Of a stretch of DNA of 14,189 nt, positions 7,168 to 13,813 are shown piece after piece. The position numbers and the translations under genes are program-made. The stretch's first letter is position 1; each line of letters begins with the position of its first letter. This DNA comes from an uncultured Eubacteriales bacterium (GTDB taxonomy: Bacteria; Bacillota_A; Clostridia; Christensenellales; Aristaeellaceae), in contig CALVKX010000028.1 in NCBI GenBank assembly GCA_944333375.1, forward strand, positions 1 through 14,189. The letters are read 5' to 3'. The notes under the pieces are model-generated. The model did no database searches. It saw only the letters and a program-made list of their open reading frames with translations, and was not told where the DNA came from.

Positions 7168-8319
7168 ATGAACGACGAGCATTTGATCCCTCTTCTGGAG
7201 AGGTATGCCGCCAGCCATGACCCATCTATCCGGGACGAGCTGTTTGAAGCCTATCTGCCGCTGGCTCGGGCCGTGGCGCGCAAGTTCGCCGGGCGCGGGG
7301 TGGAGACGGAGGATCTGGAGCAGGTGGCCGGCCTGGCGCTGCTCAAGGCGCTGGAGCGCTTCGAGCCCACGCGGGGCTTCCGCTTTGTGACCTATGCCGT
7401 GCCGACCATCACGGGGGATGTGCGCAACTACCTGCGCGACCGCAGCGGCCTGATGCGCATGCCGCGCGACACGCGCCAGCGCCTCTACCAGATGACCCGG
7501 GAGCGGGAGCGCTTCGAGCGCGAGCACCTGCGCGCTCCGACCGCGGAGGAGCTGGCACAGCGCATGGGGCTTGGCCCCGAGGAGCTTCTGGCGCTGATGT
7601 CGCTGCGCATGCAAAGCGACACGGTCTCTTTGGACATGCCCGTGGGCGAGGAGGGCGACACGCAGCTTTCCGATCTTCTGGGCGGTGTGGACGAGCGCTT
7701 TGAAGAGATGGAGAAAAACGAGCTGGCCGGTTGGCTGCTCTCCAAGGTCGGCGAGGTGGAACGCGAGCTGCTCACCCTGCGCTACCGCGACGGGCTGGGC
7801 CAGCGCGAGACGGCAAAGCGATTGGGCATTTCACAGATGCAGGTTTCGCGCCTGGAGCGGCGCGTGCTCAGCCGCCTGCGGGCCATCGGCGCGCAGGCGT
7901 CAGGCGTGACGTTTTTTAAGAAAGGAGGCGCAGCGCCGTGCAATCGGATCCCAACCAACCGCAAAACCCTTATCCTCAGGACCCTTCCTGGCAGCAGCCG
8001 TCCGGCGCGCCGCCTCAGCCACAGCCCGGGCAGGGCTGGCAGGGCATGCCTCAGTGGCCCTATCCGGGGTATGGATACGAGCAGCAGCCCTACACCTTGG
8101 AGCAGCTCCAGCAGATGTATACGCCCGAGCAGCTTCAGCAGATGCTTACGCCTGAGCAGCTTCAGCAGATGCAGTATGAGGCGTACATGCAGCAGGCTCC
8201 GGCCATGCCCACCATGCAGCAGCCTCAGCAGGAGCTGCCCCACAGGCGCAAAAAGCGCAGGAAGAAGAAGCCCTCCGGCGGGGGCCAGGTGTGGAAGGTG
8301 GTTCTGGCGCTGGTGTTGA
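7168..8319 (+). CDS. SigB/SigF/SigG-family RNA polymerase sigma factor, reading frame abnormally extended at 3' end
   Basis: Residues 1-245 form a complete sigma-70 group 3 factor. Region 2 carries DLEQVAGLALLKALERF and the promoter-melting segment FRFVTYAVPTITGDVRNYLRD (about residues 71-91). Region 3 follows with APTAEELAQRMGL, and region 4 ends in a helix-turn-helix, RETAKRLGISQMQVSRLERR (about residues 213-232). SLDMP...GD and the lack of a SigG-type N-terminus make it look closer to SigB than to SigG. As read, the frame has no stop after the conserved end (about 7905) and continues to 8319, through the start of the next gene, as Arg/Ser-rich out-of-frame sequence. A one-base shift in T6 at 7912-7917 would end it at TAA 7917-7919, giving 250 residues, the usual family size. 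ATG 7168 has GGAGGA upstream. Confidence 0.85.
   Translation: MNDEHLIPLLERYAASHDPSIRDELFEAYLPLARAVARKFAGRGVETEDLEQVAGLALLKALERFEPTRGFRFVTYAVPTITGDVRNYLRDRSGLMRMPRDTRQRLYQMTRERERFEREHLRAPTAEELAQRMGLGPEELLALMSLRMQSDTVSLDMPVGEEGDTQLSDLLGGVDERFEEMEKNELAGWLLSKVGEVERELLTLRYRDGLGQRETAKRLGISQMQVSRLERRVLSRLRAIGAQASGVTFFKKGGAAPCNRIPTNRKTLILRTLPGSSRPARRLSHSPGRAGRACLSGPIRGMDTSSSPTPWSSSSRCIRPSSFSRCLRLSSFSRCSMRRTCSRLRPCPPCSSLSRSCPTGAKSAGRRSPPAGARCGRWFWRWC
7912..7919 (+). other. T6 homopolymer at the probable true end of the sigma factor gene
   Basis: Six Ts (7912-7917) followed by AAG lie at the end of the conserved sigma factor. In the reading frame they are Phe-Phe before Lys. One additional T, or a -1 slip of ribosome or polymerase, would place TAA (7917-7919) in frame. 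The stop would then sit just before the AAAGGAGG ribosome site (7921-7928) of the next gene. It may be an indel in this strain, an assembly error, or a slippage site. No canonical X-XXY-YYZ heptamer is present. Confidence 0.5.
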
Positions 8320-9461
8320 TCGGCGGTGGAGCGTGGTACTTCCTCAAGGACATGGTCGGCACCCGGCCGCAGAGCACGGCGGTGGTGGAGATGAGCTCGC
8401 TGGGCAATTCCTACACGGGCGACGCGCTCATCGTGCGCAACGAGACGGCCTATGACGAGGAGGGCGTGCAGTACATCGACTATGTGGCCCAGGAGGGAAG
8501 CGTCGTCTACCGCGGCGACGTGATCTGCTACGTCTACTCCACCGGCTACAGCACCAAGGAGATGACCGCGCTGCAGAACTGCCGCGACGCCATCAAGGAA
8601 TACCAGCAGACGCTGCTCAAGAGCGAGACGAGCTTCGACCAGAAGATGATCCGCCTGGAGAGCGAGGTCATCGAACGCGGCCTGGAGGTGCGAAGCCTCG
8701 TGCAGGGCGCCCGGGGAAACCTTGGCAACCAGGAGACGATCCTGGAAACCGCCATCAACCAGCGCCAGAGCTATTTCCGCAGCAAGTCCTCCAGCGACAT
8801 GCGCCTCAACCGCCTCTATGACGACGAAACCAACCAGCAGCGGCGCATCGACAGCTGGATCAACCAGACCGTCGCAACCCAGGAGAGCATCGTCAGCTTC
8901 TATACCGACGGCTTTGAATACGCCCTGACCCCCAGCGAGTACGAGAAGTACACCCCGTCCCAGGTGCGCGCCATGATTAACGGCGAGCGCCCGGAGACCT
9001 CCACCGCCGCGCGCGGGCGCACCAACCTCTACCGGCTGGTCAAGCAGAACAACTACGCCGTGCTCATGCTGGTGCGCAACACCAACTGGAATCCCGTGGA
9101 AGGCACCACCTACAAGCTGGTGCTGGAGCAGTTCACCAACACCGTCGTGGATGCGCAGGTGCTCTCCTTTACCCGCTCGGGCGGAGAGCTGCTGCTGCGC
9201 CTGGCGGTCATCGGGGATGTGCGGGACGTCCTGTATATGCGCACCTGCCAGGCGCAGCTTGGCGAATATGTGGACTGCCTGCTCGTGCCCGAGGGTGCGC
9301 TCTATACGCAAAACGGCGCGACAGGCGTGGTGGTGGTATCGGAGACGAGCCAGAATTTCGTGCCGGTCACGGTGCTGCGCCAGGAAGGCGGCAACGCCTA
9401 CATCACGCCCGTGCAGACGGGGCTGCTCACCGCGGGACAGACGGTACGGTTGTTTAAGTAG
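7938..9461 (+). CDS. HlyD-like membrane-anchored protein with Gln-rich cytoplasmic N-terminus
   Basis: The 507-residue protein starts at GTG 7938 behind AAAGGAGG (7921-7928). Residues 1-101 are Gln/Pro/Tyr/Met-rich, including three tandem copies of a nine-residue unit of the type xTxEQLQQM. A strongly basic block (residues 102-112, many K/R) precedes one membrane helix (about 118-137), so the N-terminus should be cytoplasmic and the rest outside. The outside part looks like an HlyD/membrane-fusion protein. It has a barrel-sandwich half with YVAQEGSVVYRGDVICYVYSTG, a long helical hairpin region (about 205-320), then a second barrel half ending in VQTGLLTAGQTVRLF. Related HlyD-like genes occur beside yggS and sepF in Clostridia, but no role is established. 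No export ATPase is near. Confidence 0.75.
   Translation: MQSDPNQPQNPYPQDPSWQQPSGAPPQPQPGQGWQGMPQWPYPGYGYEQQPYTLEQLQQMYTPEQLQQMLTPEQLQQMQYEAYMQQAPAMPTMQQPQQELPHRRKKRRKKKPSGGGQVWKVVLALVLIGGGAWYFLKDMVGTRPQSTAVVEMSSLGNSYTGDALIVRNETAYDEEGVQYIDYVAQEGSVVYRGDVICYVYSTGYSTKEMTALQNCRDAIKEYQQTLLKSETSFDQKMIRLESEVIERGLEVRSLVQGARGNLGNQETILETAINQRQSYFRSKSSSDMRLNRLYDDETNQQRRIDSWINQTVATQESIVSFYTDGFEYALTPSEYEKYTPSQVRAMINGERPETSTAARGRTNLYRLVKQNNYAVLMLVRNTNWNPVEGTTYKLVLEQFTNTVVDAQVLSFTRSGGELLLRLAVIGDVRDVLYMRTCQAQLGEYVDCLLVPEGALYTQNGATGVVVVSETSQNFVPVTVLRQEGGNAYITPVQTGLLTAGQTVRLFK
8091..8171 (+). repeat. Three tandem 27-base repeats in the HlyD-like gene
   Basis: Units at 8091-8117, 8118-8144 and 8145-8171 encode YTLEQLQQM, YTPEQLQQM and LTPEQLQQM. 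The DNA copies differ mostly at synonymous or near-synonymous sites (for example CTCCAG and CTTCAG), so the repeat is maintained at protein level and the GTG 7938 reading frame is truly coding here. Confidence 0.85.
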
Positions 9462-9483
9462 CGAAAGGCGCTGGTGACGAAAA

Positions 9484-10227
9484 ATGTACGAAGAATCGCA
9501 GCAAACGCTTGAAAAGCACGCCACGGCCGGGCTTGTGGAGGAATTGGACGCGCAGGTGCTCAGGCGCAACGTGTCGAAGGTTTTGGAAGAATTGGATAAA
9601 AATCGCTTCCAAAATTCTCCGCCGGCCCGTCTTGTGGCCGTGACCAAGACCGTTGGCCCCGCCGTCATCAATGCCTTGAAACCCTTGAATATTCTGGATA
9701 TTGGCGAAAACCGCGCGCAGGTGGCGCTGCCCAAGCTGCCAAAAATCGCGCCGGAATTTCGCCTGCATTGGATTGGACGGTTGCAAACCAACAAAGTCAA
9801 AGGTATAATAGATCATGTGTGCATGCTGCATACGCTGGACCGCCTCGCGCTTGCGCAGGAGGTCGAGCGGCGCGCGGCGGAGCATGGCCGCGTGCTGCCC
9901 GCGCTGGTGCAGGTCAACATCGCGCGGGAGCCGCAAAAGGGCGGCATGCCGGTCGAGGAGGTTCTGGGCTTCCTGAGGCAGATGCGGGATTTTCCCAACA
10001 TCCACGTCCAAGGGCTGATGAGCATCATGCCTCTGGACGCGCCGCCCGATGTGCTCAGGTCGCTGTTTCGCGGCATGCGGACGCTCTTTGAGCGGCTCCG
10101 CGACGAAGCCGTGGACGGCGTGGAAATGCGGGAGCTGTCCATGGGCATGTCCAACGATTATCAGATTGCAGCGCGCGAGGGCGCTACGATGGTGCGAATC
10201 GGCACGGCGTTGTATCGCCGGGACTGA
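9484..10227 (+). CDS. YggS/YlmE family PLP-homeostasis protein
   Basis: The 247-residue product is a member of the YggS/PROSC (PLPBP) family, which binds pyridoxal phosphate without known catalysis and balances vitamin B6 and amino-acid pools. Seen here are LVAVTKT with the PLP-binding lysine K55, GENR, the phosphate-side motif HWIGRLQTNKVK, and the C-terminal MGMSNDYQIAAREGATMVRIGTALY. The N-terminus is about 15-20 residues longer than the usual start. No strong ribosome site lies at the best distance from ATG 9484 (AAAGG is about 15 bases away), so translation may depend on coupling to the upstream gene. Its place before sepF is the classical ylm order (B. subtilis ylmE). Confidence 0.93.
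   Translation: MYEESQQTLEKHATAGLVEELDAQVLRRNVSKVLEELDKNRFQNSPPARLVAVTKTVGPAVINALKPLNILDIGENRAQVALPKLPKIAPEFRLHWIGRLQTNKVKGIIDHVCMLHTLDRLALAQEVERRAAEHGRVLPALVQVNIAREPQKGGMPVEEVLGFLRQMRDFPNIHVQGLMSIMPLDAPPDVLRSLFRGMRTLFERLRDEAVDGVEMRELSMGMSNDYQIAAREGATMVRIGTALYRRD
9781..9809 (+). promoter_or_regulatory. Candidate internal promoter within yggS
   Basis: TTGCAA (9781-9786) and a perfect TATAAT (9804-9809) are spaced by 17 bases. The -10 box is encoded by two adjacent ATA codons, which are rare in this GC-rich gene set. It could give extra transcription of sepF-yggT-ylmH-divIVA, whose first start is about 445 bases downstream. Sequence evidence only. Confidence 0.35.
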
Positions 10228-10254
10228 GACGCGCGGCATAGGGGGTTCGTTGAG

Positions 10255-11238
10255 TTGGGAATCTTTCGCAGGATCGGAGACTGGCTGACGGAAAAGAGCG
10301 AGCGGTTTATCCGCGGCGAGGCTGAGGGACCGGGCAGCTATTATGGCTCGTCCGAGGCCGAACAGGCGTATGGCGGCATGGACCGGGAGATCGCTCAGGA
10401 GCCCCAGGAGGGCGAGGATGCGCCCCGCCGCCAGCCTCTGGACCCCTTTGGACATGGCGAGGGGGAGTATGGCGGCCGCGTGCCCTATCGCAGCCGCTAT
10501 GACCGGGAGCGCGAGGCGCAGCAGCCCGCGGCGCCTCAGCAGGCGCCCGCGCAGCAGGCCTATCCCCAGCAGGCGGCCTATGCCCAACAGCAGCCCGCTT
10601 ACAATCAGCAGCCGGCCTATGCCCAGCAGCAGCCGGCCTATGAACAGCGCGCCCAGCAGCCGGCCTACGGCCAGCAGATGGGCAACGTCGTTCCCTTCCC
10701 CGGCATGCAGCGCAGCGCCGACGGCTCAGTCTATGCCCATGTGGAGTACATCGTGCTCCTGCGCAGCCGCAACGAGTGCAAGGACGTCATCGCCTACATC
10801 AAGACCAACGCCTCCGTGTTTTTGAACATGGAGTTCATCGCCAGCGACAGCGAGCGGCAGCGTTGCGTGGACATGCTCAGCGGCGCGGCCTACACGCTGG
10901 GCTGCGCGCTCAACAAGATCTCGCCCCGCGGCATCTACCTCATCTCCTCGCCCTCCGTGCGCGTGGTCCTCGATCCCGCCATGCAGAAGTTCACCGCCGC
11001 CCCGGAGGCGCAGGGCTTCGCCCGTCAGCCCTATGAGGGCTACGGCTATCAGCAGCCCGCCGAGCAGGAGCCACAGCGCCCCGTGTCGGGCTTTTCCTCC
11101 GGCTCGCCCACCACGCGCTTTCAGGCGCAGGGGACCCAGCGCATGCCCGTCAGCTTCGGCAGCATGATGGCCGGCGGGGCGACGGGTACCTATGCGGCCG
11201 TGGGCGGCGCCACGGGCCGCTATGCCGCCATGCAGTAA
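10255..11238 (+). CDS. sepF: SepF cell division protein, long form
   Basis: SepF tethers FtsZ to the membrane and organises the Z-ring. The start is TTG 10255 behind AGGGGG (10240-10245). It yields MGIFRRIGDWLTEKSERF, the amphipathic membrane-binding helix expected at a SepF N-terminus. Residues about 145-241 are the SepF domain, with VVPFP, a helix around ECKDVIAYIKTNASVFLNMEF, RCVDMLSGAAYTLG and IYLISSPSVRVVLDP. The protein is 327 residues against about 150 in B. subtilis. The extra length is a Gln/Pro/Ala/Tyr-rich linker (residues 89-141) and an 86-residue C-terminal tail ending in repeated GGATGxYAA. It sits in the standard yggS-sepF-yggT order. Confidence 0.93.
   Translation: MGIFRRIGDWLTEKSERFIRGEAEGPGSYYGSSEAEQAYGGMDREIAQEPQEGEDAPRRQPLDPFGHGEGEYGGRVPYRSRYDREREAQQPAAPQQAPAQQAYPQQAAYAQQQPAYNQQPAYAQQQPAYEQRAQQPAYGQQMGNVVPFPGMQRSADGSVYAHVEYIVLLRSRNECKDVIAYIKTNASVFLNMEFIASDSERQRCVDMLSGAAYTLGCALNKISPRGIYLISSPSVRVVLDPAMQKFTAAPEAQGFARQPYEGYGYQQPAEQEPQRPVSGFSSGSPTTRFQAQGTQRMPVSFGSMMAGGATGTYAAVGGATGRYAAMQ
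10519..10677 (+). repeat. Low-complexity repeat in sepF encoding QQPAY-type units
   Basis: The DNA is built from imperfect copies of CAGCAGCCGGCCTAT interspersed with short spacers, encoding repeated QQPAY/AQQQPAY units of the SepF linker (residues 89-141). Copies differ at third positions (GCC/GCT, TAT/TAC). The array could contract or expand by slippage. Confidence 0.85.
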
Positions 11239-11253
11239 GGAGGAGCCTTACCA

Positions 11254-11532
11254 ATGATATCCGGGCTGCTTGGAATCATCGTCTGGGTGTTGCGCCTTAT
11301 CAGCACGCTGCTGCTGATCTATTGCATCATGAGCTTCGTCATGCCCCGCAGCGAGCTGATGTACAAGGCCGCTTCCTATGTGGAGCCCGTTCTGCGCCCC
11401 TTCCGGGAGCTGCTGTACCGCTTCTTCCCAAGGCTGAGGATGATGCCGCTGGATTTCTCGCCGCTGGTGGTCTGGCTGGTCATTGACATCGCCATTTGGA
11501 TCATCAACCTGCTCAGGCGCCTTGTGCTGTGA
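11254..11532 (+). CDS. YggT/YlmG family small membrane protein
   Basis: The 92-residue protein has two hydrophobic helices (about residues 3-28 and 70-88) flanking a polar loop with YVEPVLRPFRELLYRFFP and the PLDFSPLVVWLVI segment, the single-domain YggT pattern. The family is linked genetically to division and cell shape in bacteria and to chloroplast nucleoid/division functions in plants, but no molecular activity is known. AAGGAGGAG (11237-11245) overlaps the sepF stop and lies eight bases before the ATG. Its own stop overlaps the ylmH start (TGATG), showing translational coupling. Confidence 0.92.
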   Translation: MISGLLGIIVWVLRLISTLLLIYCIMSFVMPRSELMYKAASYVEPVLRPFRELLYRFFPRLRMMPLDFSPLVVWLVIDIAIWIINLLRRLVL

Positions 11533-12290
11533 TGCGCGAGGAGGAGATGGCGCTTGCATCGCGCAGGCTGGATGAGCTTGCGTCGCGGGCGGGCCGTACG
11601 GACAGGCCGTGCTTCAGCGGCTTTCTCAGCCCGCCGGAGCTGGAAGCGGCGCAGGCCGCAGGCCGCCGTCAGGGCGTAGGGGTGCTCGCCGAAGGCGGCT
11701 ATGAGGACGCCGAGCGCCGCGTTGCTTGCTTCCTTCCCGACGGGGAGGAGGAAGCGGTGTTTCCCATCACGGCGCTGGAGCTGACCTGGCCCGGCCAGAG
11801 CGCGCCGGGACATCGCGACATCCTGGGAAGCGTTCTGGGCCTTGGCCTGAGCCGCTCCTGCATTGGCGACATTGCGGTGCTCGCGGACCGGGCGTATGTG
11901 TTTGTGGAGTCCCGCATGGCGGAGCATGTGGCGCAATCGCTCCTCTCCGCCGGGCGTGTGCGCCTGAGGGTCCGCGCGCTGGAAGCCTGGCCCGAGCTGG
12001 AGCCGCCCGAGGGCACGGAGGTGCGCGACACGGTTTCCAGCCTCAGGCTGGACGCGGTGGTCGCCGGCGGCTTTGGCATGTCGCGGGCGGCGGCGTGCGA
12101 GAAAATCGCCGCAGGCCATGTCAAGCTGCGCCATCTGCCCTCTCTGCGCCCGGACGCGCGCGTGGGCGAAGGAGACGCTATCTCCGTGCGCGGATGCGGC
12201 CGCCTCGTGGTCGCACAGGTGGGGGCGCCTACCAAAAAAGGCCGTTTGCCATTAAGGCTGATACGATACGGCGCGGGCCGGAAGCACTGA
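11532..12290 (+). CDS. S4-domain RNA-binding protein YlmH
   Basis: The 252-residue protein fits YlmH. It has an N-terminal RNA-binding-like domain with FSGFLSPPELEAA and GGYEDAERRVACF, a middle ferredoxin-like part with GLGLSRSCIGDIAVL, and a C-terminal S4 domain (about residues 170-252) with SLRLDAVVAGGFGMSRAAAC and EGDAISVRGCGRLV. YlmH in B. subtilis binds ribosomes and has been connected to stalled-ribosome quality control, while its locus links it to division genes. ATG 11532 overlaps the yggT stop and is taken as the start. ATG 11547 has GAGGAGGAG immediately upstream but only about one base of spacing, so it is less likely. Confidence 0.9.
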   Translation: MREEEMALASRRLDELASRAGRTDRPCFSGFLSPPELEAAQAAGRRQGVGVLAEGGYEDAERRVACFLPDGEEEAVFPITALELTWPGQSAPGHRDILGSVLGLGLSRSCIGDIAVLADRAYVFVESRMAEHVAQSLLSAGRVRLRVRALEAWPELEPPEGTEVRDTVSSLRLDAVVAGGFGMSRAAACEKIAAGHVKLRHLPSLRPDARVGEGDAISVRGCGRLVVAQVGAPTKKGRLPLRLIRYGAGRKH

Positions 12291-12317
12291 ATCGGAGACG
12301 ACGAAAGGAGAATGACC

Positions 12318-12827
12318 ATGGCACTGACGATCGACGATATCTACGACAAAGAGTTTGCACTCAAGGGCGGCGGATATGACCGCAATGACGTGGACCAGTT
12401 TTTGGATGAGATCTGCGACGAGATGACCAACATGCAGGAGCGGATCGACCAGCTGGAAAGCGAGCTGAGCAAGGCGCGCGCGGAGGCGGAGGCCGCCCGC
12501 GAGTCCGTCAAGCCCGCGCCGCAGCCCGTGGCGAAGGCGGAGCCGGCGGTTGCCAGGACCAGCGAGACGCTGGAGAGCATCCTCCTCAGCGCCCAGCGCC
12601 TGGCGGACGAGGCCGTGGACAGCGCCAAGACCAAGGCGGACGCCATCGTCAAGGAAGCCGAGAAAAAGGCCAGCCAGATCGTGGACGACGCCCAGAGCGA
12701 GCGGGAGACCCTGAGCACGGAGCTGGAGTCCATGCGCAAAGCCGCCGCGGAGTACAAGGACGGCTTCCTGGCGCTGGTCAATAAATACAAGTCCATGCTC
12801 GAGGGCGAGGGCTTCTTCAAGAAGTAA
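12318..12827 (+). CDS. DivIVA domain-containing septum/pole protein
   Basis: The 169-residue protein begins with the DivIVA lipid-binding domain: LTIDDIYDKEFALKGGGYDRNDVDQFLDEI (residues 3-32, split here by eye). A coiled coil (about 36-62), a Pro/Ala-rich linker (about 65-80) and a second, longer coiled coil to about residue 150 follow. DivIVA senses negative membrane curvature and recruits division, sporulation or cell wall partners. The start is set at ATG 12318 because AAAGGAG (12304-12310) is seven bases away; ATG 12312 is only one base away. It is the last gene of the operon and is followed by a terminator; ileS, which often follows divIVA, is absent. Confidence 0.92.
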   Translation: MALTIDDIYDKEFALKGGGYDRNDVDQFLDEICDEMTNMQERIDQLESELSKARAEAEAARESVKPAPQPVAKAEPAVARTSETLESILLSAQRLADEAVDSAKTKADAIVKEAEKKASQIVDDAQSERETLSTELESMRKAAAEYKDGFLALVNKYKSMLEGEGFFKK

Positions 12828-12842
12828 GCCCGGCGCTGCAAA

Positions 12843-12870
12843 AAAAAAGCCTCTCTTTGGAGGCTTTTTT
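12843..12870. terminator. Bidirectional terminator between convergent divIVA and rlmA
   Basis: AAAAAAGCCTC (12843-12853) pairs with GAGGCTTTTTT (12860-12870) around a six-base loop. On the plus strand six Ts follow the GC stem and on the minus strand eight, so it can stop transcription from both sides. It lies 15 bases after the divIVA stop and 7 bases from the rlmA stop. Confidence 0.92.
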
Positions 12871-12877
12871 CGTGCCG

Positions 12878-13726
12878 TCAGGACATCCGGCAGCAAAGGA
12901 CGCGCATGTCGATGGTGATGTGGTCCAAATGAACGGCCTCCAGCGCCTCCGGGGGCACGGAGAACGTCATGGGCGTCATGCGCAGAAAGTCCCGCGACTG
13001 CGCGGCGGTGAGGGGCAGGACGGCGTGGACGGGCGTTTCGGAGAGAATCTGCGCATGCTGGCGCAGGTGGGAGAGCACCGCGGCGTTGTCATAGGCGGCG
13101 CTGCGCAGGTAGGGGTGGACGGCCGCGCGGATCTCGCGGAGGTAGTCCGGCCCTGGGACGGCCTTCATCAGCACCCCGTCCGGCGCGAGGATGCGGCGGA
13201 ACTCCCCGTAATCGGCGGGGGAGAGGATGTCGAGCACGGCGCCGGCTGCGCCGTCGCGCACGGGCAGGTGCTTGAGATCGGCCACGAACCAGCGCACGGG
13301 CTCCGGCCCGCGGGCGGCGAGGGCCACGGCGTCGCGGCTGAGATCGAGGCCGATGACCCCGGCTGCGGGGAAGCGGCGGGCCGCGGCGCGGGCATAGTAC
13401 CCTTCGCCGCAGCCGGCGTCCACCAGCAAAAAGGGCGCTTCGCCGAAGCGTTTTTCCAGCAGGCCGCACACCGCCTCGAGCACGGGCGCGTAGAACCCGT
13501 CCGCCAGGATGCGGCCGCGGCTTTCAAAGAGCGCCGCATCGTATTTTTCCGCGCTCTGGCGGTGAGAGGGGGCGAGGTTTACGTATCCCCGGCGGCTGAG
13601 ATCGAAGCAATGGCCATTTTGGCAGATCAGGCTCTGGTCCGTCAGCGCAAACGCCGCCCCGCACTGAGGACAGATCAGATGGGGAAGAACAGGGCGGAGC
13701 CGCTGGGCAAGAATGGCCGGTTTCAT
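12878..13726 (-). CDS. RlmA-type 23S rRNA (guanine-N1) methyltransferase
   Basis: The 282-residue enzyme has the RlmA layout. An N-terminal zinc finger uses C19, C22, C35 and H39. Then comes the conserved FDLSRRGYVNLAP segment, a helix with FESRGRILADGFYAPV, and a Rossmann methyltransferase domain with the SAM-binding motif VDAGCGEGYY (D103-G109) and DLSRDAV. RlmA enzymes methylate N1 of G745 (RlmAI) or G748 (RlmAII) in helix 35 of 23S rRNA; the RlmAII form (TlrB) can give tylosin resistance. Which base is used here cannot be told. The ATG at 13724-13726 has AAAGGAG (complement of 13735-13741) eight bases upstream. It is a single-gene unit, convergent with divIVA and divergent from the EamA gene. 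Confidence 0.9.
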   Translation of the reverse strand: MKPAILAQRLRPVLPHLICPQCGAAFALTDQSLICQNGHCFDLSRRGYVNLAPSHRQSAEKYDAALFESRGRILADGFYAPVLEAVCGLLEKRFGEAPFLLVDAGCGEGYYARAAARRFPAAGVIGLDLSRDAVALAARGPEPVRWFVADLKHLPVRDGAAGAVLDILSPADYGEFRRILAPDGVLMKAVPGPDYLREIRAAVHPYLRSAAYDNAAVLSHLRQHAQILSETPVHAVLPLTAAQSRDFLRMTPMTFSVPPEALEAVHLDHITIDMRVLCCRMS

Positions 13727-13813
13727 AGGACACTCTCCTTTGATAGAGAAAGAATCACGACAGAATTCGACAGCGGGGCGGCCGCTCCCTGCCGGACAAA
13801 GGAGCGATCGGGC

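Noticed and set aside
7782..9800. 672-codon open frame on the minus strand
   Set aside because: It is antisense to the sigma, HlyD-like and yggS genes. Leu/His/Val/Gly-rich composition with no recognisable domain fits a mirror of the plus-strand codon use.
12246..12270. Promoter before divIVA (TTGCCA at 12246-12251)
   Set aside because: The nearest -10-like TACGAT is only 10 bases away, a spacing not compatible with a SigA promoter.
13742..13797. Promoters for rlmA and the EamA gene in the divergent gap
   Set aside because: TTGATA (13740-13745) and CAGAAT (13761-13766) are only 15 bases apart, and no convincing pair was found on the minus strand. Promoters must exist but cannot be placed with confidence.
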